From positions 10,292,001-10,356,000 of the forward strand of contig NZ_CP034539.1 in the NCBI RefSeq assembly GCF_003963535.1: a stretch of 64,000 bases of DNA, read 5' to 3'. Position numbers and translations under genes: made by a program. This document shows, in pieces, positions 44,890 to 53,652 of this stretch. Each line of letters begins with the position of its first letter. Positions within the stretch are counted from its first letter, which is position 1. This stretch comes from Streptomyces cyaneochromogenes. Lineage in GTDB: Bacteria; Actinomycetota; Actinomycetes; Streptomycetales; Streptomycetaceae. The notes beneath the pieces are model-generated. The model was not told the DNA's origin. It ran no database searches and was given only the letters and a program-made list of their open reading frames with translations.

Positions 44890-45070
44890 CTCTCGAAGCG
44901 AAGGGCATGCACGTCGGGGACGTGTGCCGGTCGGCCAGGGAGTCGCGTATTCGCCGAGGTATTCACCGAACAGCTCTCGCAACCGCTTGAGCGCCCAGGT
45001 GCACCGCCTTCGCCCCACCGACGAAGCCGTCACCCGGCCATCCACATCCGTCCGACCCACGGCACATGGC
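44890..45070 (-). pseudogene. Possible ECF sigma factor C-terminal remnant
   Basis: Minus-strand VTASSVGRRRCTWALKRLRE then LFGEYLGEYATP resembles the sigma-4 recognition-helix end of SigE-type sigma factors (VGTVKSRxxRALxxLRELF). It lies directly upstream of the broken single-pass membrane protein, the usual gene order. Too diverged to be sure. Confidence 0.35.
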
Positions 45071-45312
45071 ACGGGTCGGAACGCCCAATCGACCCAGGAC
45101 CCCGACTGAGCGTTACGGCCGGTTGTTCCGCGCCGCCGTGTTGTGCCAACCGGGAGGTCATAGAGGACGAAGGGACGATGGGCATGTGGCGTGGCCATCA
45201 TGCAACCGAGGTGAGCACCGGACAGTTGGCCACTGAGCAGGCTGGACAGCCACACGGTCTCGAGCGGAGGCCATCCCGATCGGGAATGCCCGCATCCCTT
45301 CCGCCGGCGGCG

Positions 45313-46983
45313 TCACGCCGTCAGCGCCGCCTCCACCTTCGCCAACTCCTCCTTGGGATCGACCGTCCGGGCCAGCACGTCCAGGTCGTCCCGGCTGTAG
45401 CGGGCGCTCACGTCGTCGTCCCAGCGTGAGGCGGCGGTCCGCAGCGGCTCGACGGCTTCCGCGAGGCGGCCCAGCCGGTGCAGGACGAGACCGTAGTACC
45501 CGGCGGCCTCCGTCCTGTACGCAGAATCGCCGCCCTGTTCCCAGACCATTTGGAGAAACGGTTCCGCCTCGGCGTACGCGCCGCGCTGAGCCTTCAGTTT
45601 GCCCGCGAGCATGGCGTTGAGCGGGGACCCGTCACCGGCCGCGCGCACATACCAGCGCTCGGCCTCCTGGTAGTCCCGGTGGTGCTCGGAGAGCCACCCC
45701 ATCTGGTTGCACGCGTCGTGATGGCCCGCCTCGGCGGCCGTCCGGTACCACTGGTCACGCAGTGCGGGCCTGCGCATCGTGCCGTATATCTCCGCGAGGT
45801 CGTACGCCGCGTGTGGGTCCCCGGCCAGCGCGGCGGGTTCGATCCAGCGGACGAGGTGGACGTCGTCCGCGCCGCCCCAGTCGCCGACGATCCTCCCGTA
45901 CACGTACGCGGCCTGCACGTCGCCCGCTTCGGCTCGCGCCCGCAGCCCCGGCAGTCGGCGCAGGTCCTTGCCAGGGGCGATGCCGCCGCCTGCCCGGATC
46001 GCGGCGATCCGGGAGAGCTGCTCGACGACGTCCTCGTTGTCCTCGCCGATCTCCCGGAACCAGCGTTCGGCCTCCTCGTACCGCCGCTGCCGCTTGCACA
46101 GGAGCCCGAGGCCCCACTGGGCCCGCTGCTGGCCGCGGCCGGCCGCGAGGCCGTACCAGTGCTCGGCGTCGTCGAGGTCGCCGCGCTGCTCGTGGAGGAC
46201 ACCGAGTGCGTATGCGGCGCCCTCGTAGCCCTCCTCGTGGGCCTGGAGGAGCAGGCCGCGGGCCTCCGGCCAGGACGCCTCACCGCCGGTCTCCGTCAGG
46301 AACACGGCGTGGTCCACGCGGGCGGCGGCGCTGAGTGCGGAAGCCCTGCGGTAGTAACCGGCGGCTTCGGTCGTCAAGCCGGGGTACTGGAGGAAGTGCC
46401 CTTCCAGGTCGAAGAGCGGGCGCAGCGCCTCGACGGCGGCGTCCTCGTCCCTGGCTGCCTCGGCGGCATCGAGTCCGGCCGCGACGCGGTCGAAGTCCTC
46501 GCGGAACGACTCGAACAGCTGAGCCCAGCGAAAGACCGCGATGTCGCCGAGATCGATGTCGCTCATCAGGAACTTCGCCGCCTCGTCGGGGCGCCCCTCG
46601 GCCGCGATCAGCTTGCCGAGCTCGATCTTGCAGTCGAGGTGGCGTCCTTGCTCCCAGCCCCGGCGGAACCAGTCAACGGCCTCCGGATCGCCATCCTCGC
46701 GCAGGAGTACGCCGAGTCCGTAGGCGCACCCGGCGTGCCGTTCGGCGACGGCGCGGTAGAGCGCGTCCGCTGCCTGCCGGTCGCCCCGGATCTTCCGGTA
46801 CCGGGCAAGCGTGTAATGCGAGAAGGCGTCGCCGGCCGCCACGGCCTGCTCCCAGTACGGGATGCCTTCGTCCACGTGCTTGCCCAGCACGAAGAAGTCG
46901 GTGTGTCGGCGGGCGGTCTTGGCGTCGCCGGCGCGGGCGGCTGCGACGAGCGCCTCTCCGTGGGCCTGTATGTCCTGCGTCAT
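45313..46983 (-). CDS. SEL1/TPR-repeat solenoid protein
   Basis: 556 residues made of about fourteen helix-pair repeats of 33-40 residues with the SEL1/TPR pattern (HYTLARYRKIRGDRQAADAL, CAYGLGVLLREDGDPEAVDW, AAYALGVLHEQRGDLDDAEH, AYDLAEIYGTMRRPALRDQW). No signal peptide, membrane helix or catalytic domain. Such solenoids serve as protein-binding scaffolds, often with kinases or regulators; a Ser/Thr kinase gene lies divergently about 0.9 kb away, but a link is only possible. ATG at 46983. Confidence 0.85.
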   Translation of the reverse strand: MTQDIQAHGEALVAAARAGDAKTARRHTDFFVLGKHVDEGIPYWEQAVAAGDAFSHYTLARYRKIRGDRQAADALYRAVAERHAGCAYGLGVLLREDGDPEAVDWFRRGWEQGRHLDCKIELGKLIAAEGRPDEAAKFLMSDIDLGDIAVFRWAQLFESFREDFDRVAAGLDAAEAARDEDAAVEALRPLFDLEGHFLQYPGLTTEAAGYYRRASALSAAARVDHAVFLTETGGEASWPEARGLLLQAHEEGYEGAAYALGVLHEQRGDLDDAEHWYGLAAGRGQQRAQWGLGLLCKRQRRYEEAERWFREIGEDNEDVVEQLSRIAAIRAGGGIAPGKDLRRLPGLRARAEAGDVQAAYVYGRIVGDWGGADDVHLVRWIEPAALAGDPHAAYDLAEIYGTMRRPALRDQWYRTAAEAGHHDACNQMGWLSEHHRDYQEAERWYVRAAGDGSPLNAMLAGKLKAQRGAYAEAEPFLQMVWEQGGDSAYRTEAAGYYGLVLHRLGRLAEAVEPLRTAASRWDDDVSARYSRDDLDVLARTVDPKEELAKVEAALTA

Positions 46984-47862
46984 GATCGTATCGTGCCAGG
47001 TAGCGCCAAGGGGCAGTCAGCTGGCGGCTGTTGTCTTCCGGCATGGGCCGGTGTGCGAGGGGCTGCCTCGACGCGGCCGGGTTCGACCAGGCGGTCCGGG
47101 CAGAGCGCGCTGTTGGCCCCAACCGCGCTCGGGTTTCATGCACAGGGCTCTGGGCCATGCCGCTCGGCCAGCGTCCGCATCACATCCCAGGCCGGCGCAG
47201 AGTGCGTCTCTGTCCCAGCGGCCAAACGCCCGTGCGCGGCCGCCGAGCACACCCCGTCACTGCAAGGCTGAGCCTGGCCGTACGGGTCGTCTGCGCGAAT
47301 CGCCCACTGCCCGGCGGCAGGGATGCCGCCACCGGTCAGCCGAGGCAGCGGCCGTCAGCATCACCACCGTGCTGTGCAGTGACAGGAACGGCGGTGACGG
47401 GGTGAACACGGCGGCACGGCCGCGCTGGGCGGGCCGGGCGGTTCGGGCAGCGGGTGGGTACGGGGTGCGAGGAGGGCCATGCCCGCAGCAGGACGGCGGC
47501 GCATCTCATGCCCGCAGCACCCGCTGGGGGACCGGACCACGTGGCGGCCCGGAATTCCCCCCATAAGGCCGGTACCCGGCCTTTGCGCGGATGGCGGGCT
47601 CAACGGGCCTGGCCGCGCATGGCGTTACGGCGCGCATCCACCGCACTCACTCACGGCATGACGACGGATCGGTTGCCCCTCCAAGGTAGGTTCCTCAATC
47701 GCGCTTGCTGTCTGCTTACTCACCGACAACTCGGCTTACTACGTGCGCCGTTGTAAGACTCCTGCTGCCTGCAGAAGTCCCGGCCAAGAGGCCTGTCGCG
47801 GCCAGGGGAACCGATACGCTGGAGGGCGGCCGTGAACCGGGGGCAGGGCTGGGGGCGGGGGC
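46984..47862. other. 879-base intergenic region between the repeat protein and the kinase
   Basis: Long open frames exist on both strands but none has an RBS-supported start or recognisable product. A hairpin GGCGGCA-GGGA-TGCCGCC lies at 47313-47330. It should contain the promoters of both divergent genes; none is clear. It may hold an eroded gene or an RNA I cannot recognise. Confidence 0.3.
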
Positions 47863-49581
47863 ATGGATCCACGGATGCAGTTGTCGGTGGGCGGGTACGT
47901 CTGCGAGCGCGAGCTCGGCCGGGGCGGGCAAGGTGTGGTGTGGCTCGCCCGAGACCGGACGGGGCGGCAGGTGGTGGTGAAGTTCCTGTTGCCTGGCAAG
48001 GAGTACGACGAGGTCGCGCTCGCTCGTGTACGCCGGGAGTTCGGCGCGGCGAGCCGGGTCGGTGAGCTGGCAACGGCGCGGGTCCTGGACGCCGATCTGT
48101 CCGGGCGACATCCGTATATCGTCAGCGAGTTCGTCCCGGGTCCCACGATCCACCAGCACGTGGCCGCCAACGGCCCGCTGACTTCCGGGCGGCTCCAATC
48201 CGTGGCGCTGGCCGTAGCGCACGCGTTGGCGCAGGTGCACCGGGTGAGTGTCGTGCACCGGGACATCAAGCCGTCCAACATCCTGCTTTCCCCGGACGGA
48301 CCGCGGATCATCGACTTCGGTATCGCACGTGACGACCGGTTGCTCGAGTCGGCGCTCACCACACCGGGCAGTGTGCTCGGCTCGCCCGCGTACATGTCGC
48401 CTGAGCAGGTCCAGTCGCTCCGGGTCAGCAGCGCCTCCGATGTGTTCTCCCTCGGTGGCACCCTGTACTTCGCCGCGACGGGGCGGCATCCCTTCGAGGG
48501 GGAGAGCGATTACGAAGTGCTCGTCGCCGTGTGCGAGCGCGACGCGGATCTCTCGGCGGTGCCGGAGCCGGTCCGTTCGGTCATCGCCGACTGTCTGCGC
48601 AAGGAGCCGTCGGAACGTCCCACTGCTGCCCAGCTCGTCACCCGGCTCGCGGAGGCGGTGGAGGCGACGGAGGGGGCGCAGACAGAGTCGCGTACGCCGC
48701 AGCCGCAGCCGCAGCCGCAGCCGCAGCGGCAGCCGCAGCCGCAGCCACCGCAACCGCCAGGAGGCGGGAGTGCCGGCCCCAGCCCCGCTATGGGCGCCAA
48801 GCAGCCGCGGCTGTGGGGGTTCGCGGCCGGTAGTGCCGCAGTGGCAGTACTGCTTGCCATCGTGCTCAGCACCACCTCGGGAGGATCGCCGTCGCAAGGC
48901 GGCCCGCAGGCTCATGATTCGGCCTCCGCCTCCTCGGCCGCGTCATCCGGGAGAACCAAGGGCTCCGCGATCTCCCAACCCCTCTCGTATACCGATGATT
49001 TGACCGACTCAGGCGACTGGTCGCACAAGGACCCGACCCTGGGGAAGATCACGCACAAGGGCGGGACCATGCTGGCGAGTCCCGGGACCCAGCTGGAGGT
49101 GTGGCCGCAGGCGCCCTTCGAGCCGTCCTCGTTCGCGGTACGGCTGAGCACCCAGACGGCCTGGTACGGGGGCGAGGGCGGCGTCGGACTCTGGTGCAAC
49201 GGCTCGGGGGACTACCGCAAGGGTTCCCGCTGGGCGACCTACCTGACGACGGGCCAGGAGGCTCTGATCGTACGCGAGTTCAGGTTCGAGGGAACTTTCC
49301 AGCACGACCGCGTTGTCGAGGTCGACCTCGCGGACGTGGGCCTGAAGGTGGACAGCCGGCAGCAGATCGAGATGTCGATGAACTGTTCCGCGGCCGGCGA
49401 GGGCCGGATCAAGGTGGAGCTCGCCGTCGACGGCACCCGGGTCGCCACGTACACCGGAGAGGCTTTCGACGAGCGGAGCTGCGGTGTTGCCGCCTTCCAC
49501 TACAGCGCGACCGACCCCCAAGGCACGGCCTTCCACGCGGGCTTCGAGCGCTTCACCGCGTCCGAGCCGCCGAAGAGCTGA
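47863..49581 (+). CDS. Membrane Ser/Thr protein kinase with extracytoplasmic sensor-like domain
   Basis: 572 residues. Kinase domain about 10-270: GRGGQGVVWLA loop, VVVKFLL (Lys), VVHRDIKPSNILLS (catalytic loop, about 132), IIDFGIARD (DFG), GSPAYMSPEQ. A Pro-Gln repeat linker (278-300) leads to one transmembrane helix (about 320-340, GFAAGSAAVAVLLAIVLSTT) and a C-terminal domain outside the cell (385-570) with a lectin/jelly-roll-like look (YGGEGGVGLWCNGSGDYRKG, IEMSMNCSAAGEGRIKVELA). Type I topology of Streptomyces Hanks kinases; the outer domain likely senses a ligand or wall component. Confidence 0.9.
   Translation: MDPRMQLSVGGYVCERELGRGGQGVVWLARDRTGRQVVVKFLLPGKEYDEVALARVRREFGAASRVGELATARVLDADLSGRHPYIVSEFVPGPTIHQHVAANGPLTSGRLQSVALAVAHALAQVHRVSVVHRDIKPSNILLSPDGPRIIDFGIARDDRLLESALTTPGSVLGSPAYMSPEQVQSLRVSSASDVFSLGGTLYFAATGRHPFEGESDYEVLVAVCERDADLSAVPEPVRSVIADCLRKEPSERPTAAQLVTRLAEAVEATEGAQTESRTPQPQPQPQPQRQPQPQPPQPPGGGSAGPSPAMGAKQPRLWGFAAGSAAVAVLLAIVLSTTSGGSPSQGGPQAHDSASASSAASSGRTKGSAISQPLSYTDDLTDSGDWSHKDPTLGKITHKGGTMLASPGTQLEVWPQAPFEPSSFAVRLSTQTAWYGGEGGVGLWCNGSGDYRKGSRWATYLTTGQEALIVREFRFEGTFQHDRVVEVDLADVGLKVDSRQQIEMSMNCSAAGEGRIKVELAVDGTRVATYTGEAFDERSCGVAAFHYSATDPQGTAFHAGFERFTASEPPKS
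48697..48757 (+). repeat. CCGCAG hexanucleotide tract coding Pro-Gln repeats
   Basis: About ten near-perfect CCGCAG units inside the kinase gene encode a PQ linker between the kinase domain and the membrane. Tandem units like this can expand or contract in frame, changing linker length between strains. Confidence 0.8.
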
Positions 49582-49961
49582 GGGCGCGAGCCGCTCACCC
49601 GTGCCGGCTCCCTGCAGGAGCGAGTTATTGCCATATGCTCCTGCGGCACCCGGCGACGCATGGTCGCCGCTTCGCCTTCGGGTGTTAGCGCTGGGATGTC
49701 GGCAGCCACGACGTCGCGAGCGAGTTTGGGTACGCGGACGCCGCGGAAGGTCTCACCGCCGGGGTGAGGGCACCTCCGTGTGCGATTGACCGAGCGCGCG
49801 AGCTGATGTCAGGGGCCTGCTGCGCCCCGCCCCATGCCAGGTCTCCGCCGCCCGGAGGTAATACCTGAATTGAGTTTGGGTTCTGACCTCGGCTGCTGCG
49901 GATCTGTCGACCGCGCAAAGTCCGGCCGTGGCGTGTCAGTGCCTGCCGTTAGTCTTCTGCC
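49582..49961. other. Intergenic region after the kinase
   Basis: Contains the terminator-like hairpin at 49614-49644. The rest has no supported gene; the SMI1-type gene promoter should lie near its right end. Confidence 0.35.
49614..49644 (+). terminator. Hairpin after the Ser/Thr kinase gene
   Basis: GCAGGAGC (49614-49621) and GCTCCTGC (49637-49644) form a perfect 8-bp stem around a 15-base AT-richer loop, 32 bases after the stop codon. Confidence 0.5.
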
Positions 49962-50594
49962 GTGGGCAGCGTACGAGACCACGGTGGGGAACCCGCCTAT
50001 GCGTGGCGAGATCTGTTGCAGCGCTGGAGTGACGAGTGGCTCGACCCCGTGCTGCATGAACAGGAGCGGGCTGAGCCGTTCCCCGATGAGGTCCGCAGGA
50101 CCCGCTGGCTGGGTAGCGGCGGGGCCACTGGCGAGGAGGTGGACGCGCTCGAGGACCGCTTGAGTGCCAAGCTTCCTACGAGCTACCGGCAGTTTCTGCT
50201 GACGACCAACGGTTGGCTCAACACGACCCACGACATCGACCGGATCCTGCCGGTCCGGGAGGTGGGCTGGGCGCGGGACTTGGCCCCCGAGCTCGTCGCT
50301 GCTTGGACTGACGGGTACGGCGATGTCGGCTTTCGGGTCGACGACGAGGAGTATTTCGTCTACGGCGAGGCCCAGGACGCCGTCTCTTCCCGACCTGAGT
50401 ACCTCCCGTACACCTTGAAGATCAGTCACACGCCGGAGGCCACCGACGTCTATCTCCTCAACCCGTGCGTGGTCACGCCTGATGGGGAGTGGGAAGCCTG
50501 GCACCTCGCTCATTGGCTGCCCGGCGCGGTCCGCTACCAGTCTTTCTGGGAGCTGATGAACGGCCAGTACAGGAGCTTCCGTGGCGAATGGTGA
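49962..50594 (+). CDS. SMI1/KNR4 family protein
   Basis: 210 residues. TGEEVDALEDRLSAKLPTSY, RQFLLTTNGWLNT is the SMI1/KNR4 (SUKH) signature, followed by an acidic middle (RVDDEEYFVYGEAQDAVSSR) and LLNPCVVTPDGEWEAWHLAH. Bacterial SUKH proteins are frequently immunity proteins against contact-dependent or polymorphic toxins; no toxin gene is adjacent here, so it may be an orphan immunity or a housekeeping-type member. GTG start at 49962. Confidence 0.8.
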   Translation: MGSVRDHGGEPAYAWRDLLQRWSDEWLDPVLHEQERAEPFPDEVRRTRWLGSGGATGEEVDALEDRLSAKLPTSYRQFLLTTNGWLNTTHDIDRILPVREVGWARDLAPELVAAWTDGYGDVGFRVDDEEYFVYGEAQDAVSSRPEYLPYTLKISHTPEATDVYLLNPCVVTPDGEWEAWHLAHWLPGAVRYQSFWELMNGQYRSFRGEW

Positions 50595-50783
50595 CGGTCG
50601 CAGAACACCCGCCGGACGCCTGACGCCGAGCCTCCGGCCCGTGGTTCCCAATCCGCGCTGTGCAGCTTTCCCGCCGCGCAGGACGACGATTGACCTGCGC
50701 AACCGCACCCATGCGCCCGAGTCCCGAGGCTAAAACCCAAGCCAGGGCATGCTTCGGAAGCAGCCCGAGGTGCTGCTGGTTCG

Positions 50784-51098
50784 CTACTCCTGGCGCAGAG
50801 AGGCGAGCCAGCGTTCGTCCTGGAACTCGGCAGGGACCTCGTCATCCCATGGATCGATTCCGCGGCGTTCCAGTTCGTCAAACCACCGATCCCGCTGCGA
50901 CTCGGGGAGGCGTCGACCGCACCAGGGACAGAAGTCGATCGTGATGCTCGAGTTGCCGCCGTCATGGATGATCAGCCCGTACTCCTGGAATTTGGGGCTG
51001 AAGCCAACCAGTGCGTCCGGGCAGGCGAAGGGGGCGTCGTGCTGGTCGCAGCGCACGTTCACGCGGCTGGTCATCGCCTCGCAGCAGTGATTGGTCAT
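50784..51098 (-). CDS. Small zinc-finger-like protein (DUF6980 type)
   Basis: 104 residues. Four conserved Cys/His groups: NHCCEAMTSRVNVRC near the N-terminus and ITIDFCPWCGRRLPESQRDR in the middle, enclosing YGLIIHDGGNSS. The pattern HCC..C..H..C..CPWCG..LP matches the DUF6980 family of short zinc-binding proteins with unknown function. ATG at 51098. Confidence 0.75.
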   Translation of the reverse strand: MTNHCCEAMTSRVNVRCDQHDAPFACPDALVGFSPKFQEYGLIIHDGGNSSITIDFCPWCGRRLPESQRDRWFDELERRGIDPWDDEVPAEFQDERWLASLRQE

Positions 51099-51189
51099 GA
51101 CCTCGGCTCTCCATTGATCGGCACCATGTCCAGAAGTAGATCACGGCCTGTGATGGTGACCGGGTGGCACGTAGGGACCTGGCGGAGGT

Positions 51190-51500
51190 GCAGTGGGTTG
51201 GTGCTGGAGGCGTTGTTCCCGACGGGCAGGAAGCCAGGCCGTCCACCGGCTGGAGCCGACGGCAGCCGATGTGAGGCATGCGGTTCCGGGTCCGCGCTGG
51301 TATCCCGCGGCGGGACATGCCCGCCCAGGACGACGGTTCGCGGATTCGGGTGTACGACCTGTTCCGCCGCTGCCAGAGTGACGGCATCTGGCGGATCTTG
51401 ACGGCCTCGCAGACATGAGCCGACGCGAAGGGCCTGATCACCCAGGACCTCCACATCGACTCCACCGACTGCCGGGCCCACTTGGGCGTGTATCGAAAGT
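51190..51500 (+). pseudogene. IS5-family transposase N-terminal remnant
   Basis: LEALFPTGRKPGRPP, then in another frame MRFRVRAGIPRRDMPAQDDG, SRIRVYDLFRRCQSDGIWRI, an in-frame TGA, and ADAKGLITQDLHIDSTDCRA. This is the IS5 N-terminus (LLPxGRxPGRPP...GIRFRVRTGxPWRDxPA...DLSVDSTxCRA) with frameshift and stop, ending soon after the first catalytic Asp. Confidence 0.7.
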
Positions 51501-51551
51501 GGATCAAGATACTCGTTCCGGCCTTGGTATGTGTCATGCGATGCTCGCGTC

Positions 51552-52052
51552 ATGACTGATCAACGTGAGGTTGCCATCGTCTGCTGGCCAGGTCAGGCTC
51601 CTTCCGTCCAGGATGGGCTGGCAGATCTGCTGGCGGCCTACCACCTGCAGACGCAGGCCGAGAAGGGTGAGGCCGTCGCCGGTGTGGATGGGTTGCCGGA
51701 CCGCTACCGGGTAGAGATCGCGGATCCGCAGGCCGTGTTCGTTGACGATGTCGTGCTGCTGGCGTTGAGCGGGGACACAGCGGTGGGCTGCCTGGTGGTG
51801 ACCGCCTCTGTCGATGGACGGTCCGAGGTCAAGAGGCTCTGGACGGACCCGGCGTTCCGGGGGCGGGGCATCGCGTCCAGCCTGGTCAGCGCCGCGCTCG
51901 TGCATGCTGCGGAAAGCGGCGTCAGCGCGTTGCGGCTGTCGGTGTGGAAGTGGCGGGCAGGCGCGATCGCCCTGTACGAGCGGCTCGGATTCACCGTCAC
52001 CGAGTCGTGGGACGGGCGGGACCAACTGGTCTGCATGGAACGGGCCGTGTGA
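51552..52052 (+). CDS. GNAT family N-acetyltransferase
   Basis: 166 residues. KRLWTDPAFRGRGIASSLVS contains the acetyl-CoA motif RGRGIA (about 100-115); SALRLSVWKWRAGAIALYER, LGFTVTESW is the C-terminal GNAT signature. ATG at 51552; no good ribosome-binding site is visible, so it may be leaderless or weakly translated. It ends only 4 bases before the IS5 relic. Confidence 0.88.
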   Translation: MTDQREVAIVCWPGQAPSVQDGLADLLAAYHLQTQAEKGEAVAGVDGLPDRYRVEIADPQAVFVDDVVLLALSGDTAVGCLVVTASVDGRSEVKRLWTDPAFRGRGIASSLVSAALVHAAESGVSALRLSVWKWRAGAIALYERLGFTVTESWDGRDQLVCMERAV

Positions 52053-52125
52053 GGGGTCACAGCCATTCATTGAGCTTCTTCGATGTGGCCACCGATCGGG
52101 TGACGGCCCGTGCAGCGCAACGAGC

Positions 52126-52185
52126 GAGGCCCCCGGGCTGTTGATCGAGATGTCTGACGTCTCAATCACGTTGCTCGGGGGCCTC
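52126..52185 (+). promoter_or_regulatory. Long leader hairpin inside the IS
   Basis: GAGGCCCCCGGGC (52126-52138) pairs with GCTCGGGGGCCTC (52173-52185): 13 pairs including one G-U, with a 34-base loop, ending just before the transposase start. Such stems near IS ends block translation from transcripts that enter from outside the element. Confidence 0.6.
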
Positions 52186-52186
52186 G

Positions 52187-52936
52187 TTGGTCGTCCATCC
52201 TGCCGCACTTGACCTGCCGCATGCACTCGTGGAGTGGGTCACCATGTTGATCGTCACCCGTGAGGGCGACCGGCGCTGCAAGCTCCGTCCGTCCCAGCGA
52301 GCGATGGTGGCACTGGTGTACCTGCGCGAGCACATCACTCTGGCGAAGATCGCTGCCGGGTTCGGGATCAGCGAGTCCACCGTGCATGCCTACACCAGCG
52401 CAGTCGTCGACCTCCTCGCCGCCCGTGCACCGGGTCTGCTGAAGACGCTGCGCGAGCATGATCCCGACTTCGTCCTGCTCGACGGCACTCTCGCCGAGTG
52501 CGACCGGGTCGGCGACGGCCGGGCCGACTACTCCCACAAACACCGGCGCCACGGCGTGAACGTGCAGGTCGTCACCGATCCCGGCGGCCGGCTGTTGTGG
52601 CTCTCGCCCGCCCTGCCGGGCCGCACCCACGACCTGACCGCTGCCCGCACCCACCGGATCATCCGGATCTGCGAGCGCCAGGGCGTTCCGATCGTGGCCG
52701 ATCTCGCCTACCAGGGCGCCGGTCCGTGGCTGACTACGGGCATCAAACGCAGGCCCCTGAAGAAACTGACTCCCACCGAGAAGACTCGCAACCGTGCCCT
52801 GGCCGCAGCGCGCGCACCCGTCGAACGCGGAGTCGCCCGCCTGAAGTCCTGGCGGATCTTCCGCAGGTCCCGCTGCAGCCCCAACCGCATGACGTCAATC
52901 GCCAAGGCCGTCCTCACACTGGAGTTGCAACGCTGA
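52187..52936 (+). CDS. IS5-superfamily transposase (DDE_Tnp_4/HARBI1-like)
   Basis: 249 residues. N-terminal HTH (YLREHITLAKIAAGFGISES, TVHAYTSAVVDLLAARA), then FVLLDGTLAECDRVGDGRAD (first Asp), VADLAYQGAGPWLTTGIKRR (second Asp) and AARAPVERGVARLKSWRIFR (Glu). Begins at TTG 52187 in this reading; GTG at about 52229 is an alternative start. The only gene of the 869-bp element and apparently intact. Confidence 0.85.
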   Translation: MVVHPAALDLPHALVEWVTMLIVTREGDRRCKLRPSQRAMVALVYLREHITLAKIAAGFGISESTVHAYTSAVVDLLAARAPGLLKTLREHDPDFVLLDGTLAECDRVGDGRADYSHKHRRHGVNVQVVTDPGGRLLWLSPALPGRTHDLTAARTHRIIRICERQGVPIVADLAYQGAGPWLTTGIKRRPLKKLTPTEKTRNRALAAARAPVERGVARLKSWRIFRRSRCSPNRMTSIAKAVLTLELQR

Positions 52937-53652
52937 AGAAGCTCATTGATGGCCGTGACGAGGACGGTCGCCTCGTAGCGGACCGCGAGCTTGTCATAAC
53001 GCGTTGCCACGGCGCGGTGTCTTCTGAGGCGATTGATGCCGCACTCCACTGCATGCCGCGCCTTGTAGTCGCCGGGTCGAACTTCGGCGGCCGGCGGCCG
53101 GCAGTCGCGGGAGCGGCGTGTCTTGCGGTTGCGGGCTTGGTCGGCCTTGTCCGGGATGGTGCAGCGCATGCCACGCCGCCGCAGGTAGGCGCAGTTCTTG
53201 CGGGAGGCGTACGCCTTGTCCGCGCGGACCCTTTTCGGCCGGGTGCGCGGCCTGCCCGGCCCCAACCGGGGAACCCGGACACGGCCCAGGACGGCCTCGA
53301 ACTGCGGGGAATTGCCCCGCTGCCCCGCTGTGATGACGATCGACATGGGCATTTGCCGCTGCTCGGCGGCCTGGTGCAGTTTGGTGGTCGGGCCACCGCG
53401 CGAGCGTCCGAGTCCATGGTCGGCCGGCTCGGCGACGACACCGCCGGGCGGCTCCTTGTGAAGGTCCCCCTTTCCGCGCCCCGGCAGCGTGCTGGTGGGC
53501 ACGGATGACCGTGGAGTCGACGTTGAGGTCCCAGGTGATCAGGCTATTGGCGTCCGCCCGGGCCTTTTCCCTTCGGCAACAACGGCTCCAGCACGGCCCA
53601 TTGCTCGTTCGTCAGATCTCCACGCGCGCCCCAGCTGTGTGCGGGTAGCGGG

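Larger units (their letters stand above)
52074..52942 (+). mobile_element. Small IS5-superfamily element (DDE_4 type)
   Basis: 869 bp bounded by TCATTGA direct repeats, with short inverted ends GCTTCTTC / GAAGAAGC. It carries one intact transposase gene and a long leader hairpin. Inserted into the 3' end of an older IS5-family transposase gene. Confidence 0.75.
52067..52949. repeat. Direct repeats TCATTGA flanking the inserted IS
   Basis: TCATTGA occurs at 52067-52073 and 52943-52949, exactly bordering the 869-bp IS. Removing one copy plus the IS restores the ATCAATGAATGGCTGTGA end (AINEWL-stop) of the IS5 transposase on the minus strand. The true duplication may be shorter because the repeats abut the inverted repeats. 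Confidence 0.7.
52057..53620 (-). pseudogene. IS5-family transposase, internally deleted and split by another IS
   Basis: N-terminus GDLTNEQWAVLEPLLPKGKG survives near 53610, then a deletion joins to SLITWDLNVDSTVIRAHQHA (first Asp). The core continues as MSIVITAGQRGNSPQFEAVL, RVRADKAYASRKNCAYLRRR, HAVECGINRLRRHRAVATRY, DKLAVRYEATVLVTAINE near 52945. The last codons NEWL and stop are found at 52057-52068, on the far side of the IS at 52074-52942. So one old IS5 copy was split by a younger insertion. Confidence 0.8.

Noticed and set aside
45478..47271. A 597-codon plus-strand open frame opposite the SEL1/TPR gene
   Set aside because: Composition follows from the antisense of the repeat protein; it has no start signal or recognisable domain.
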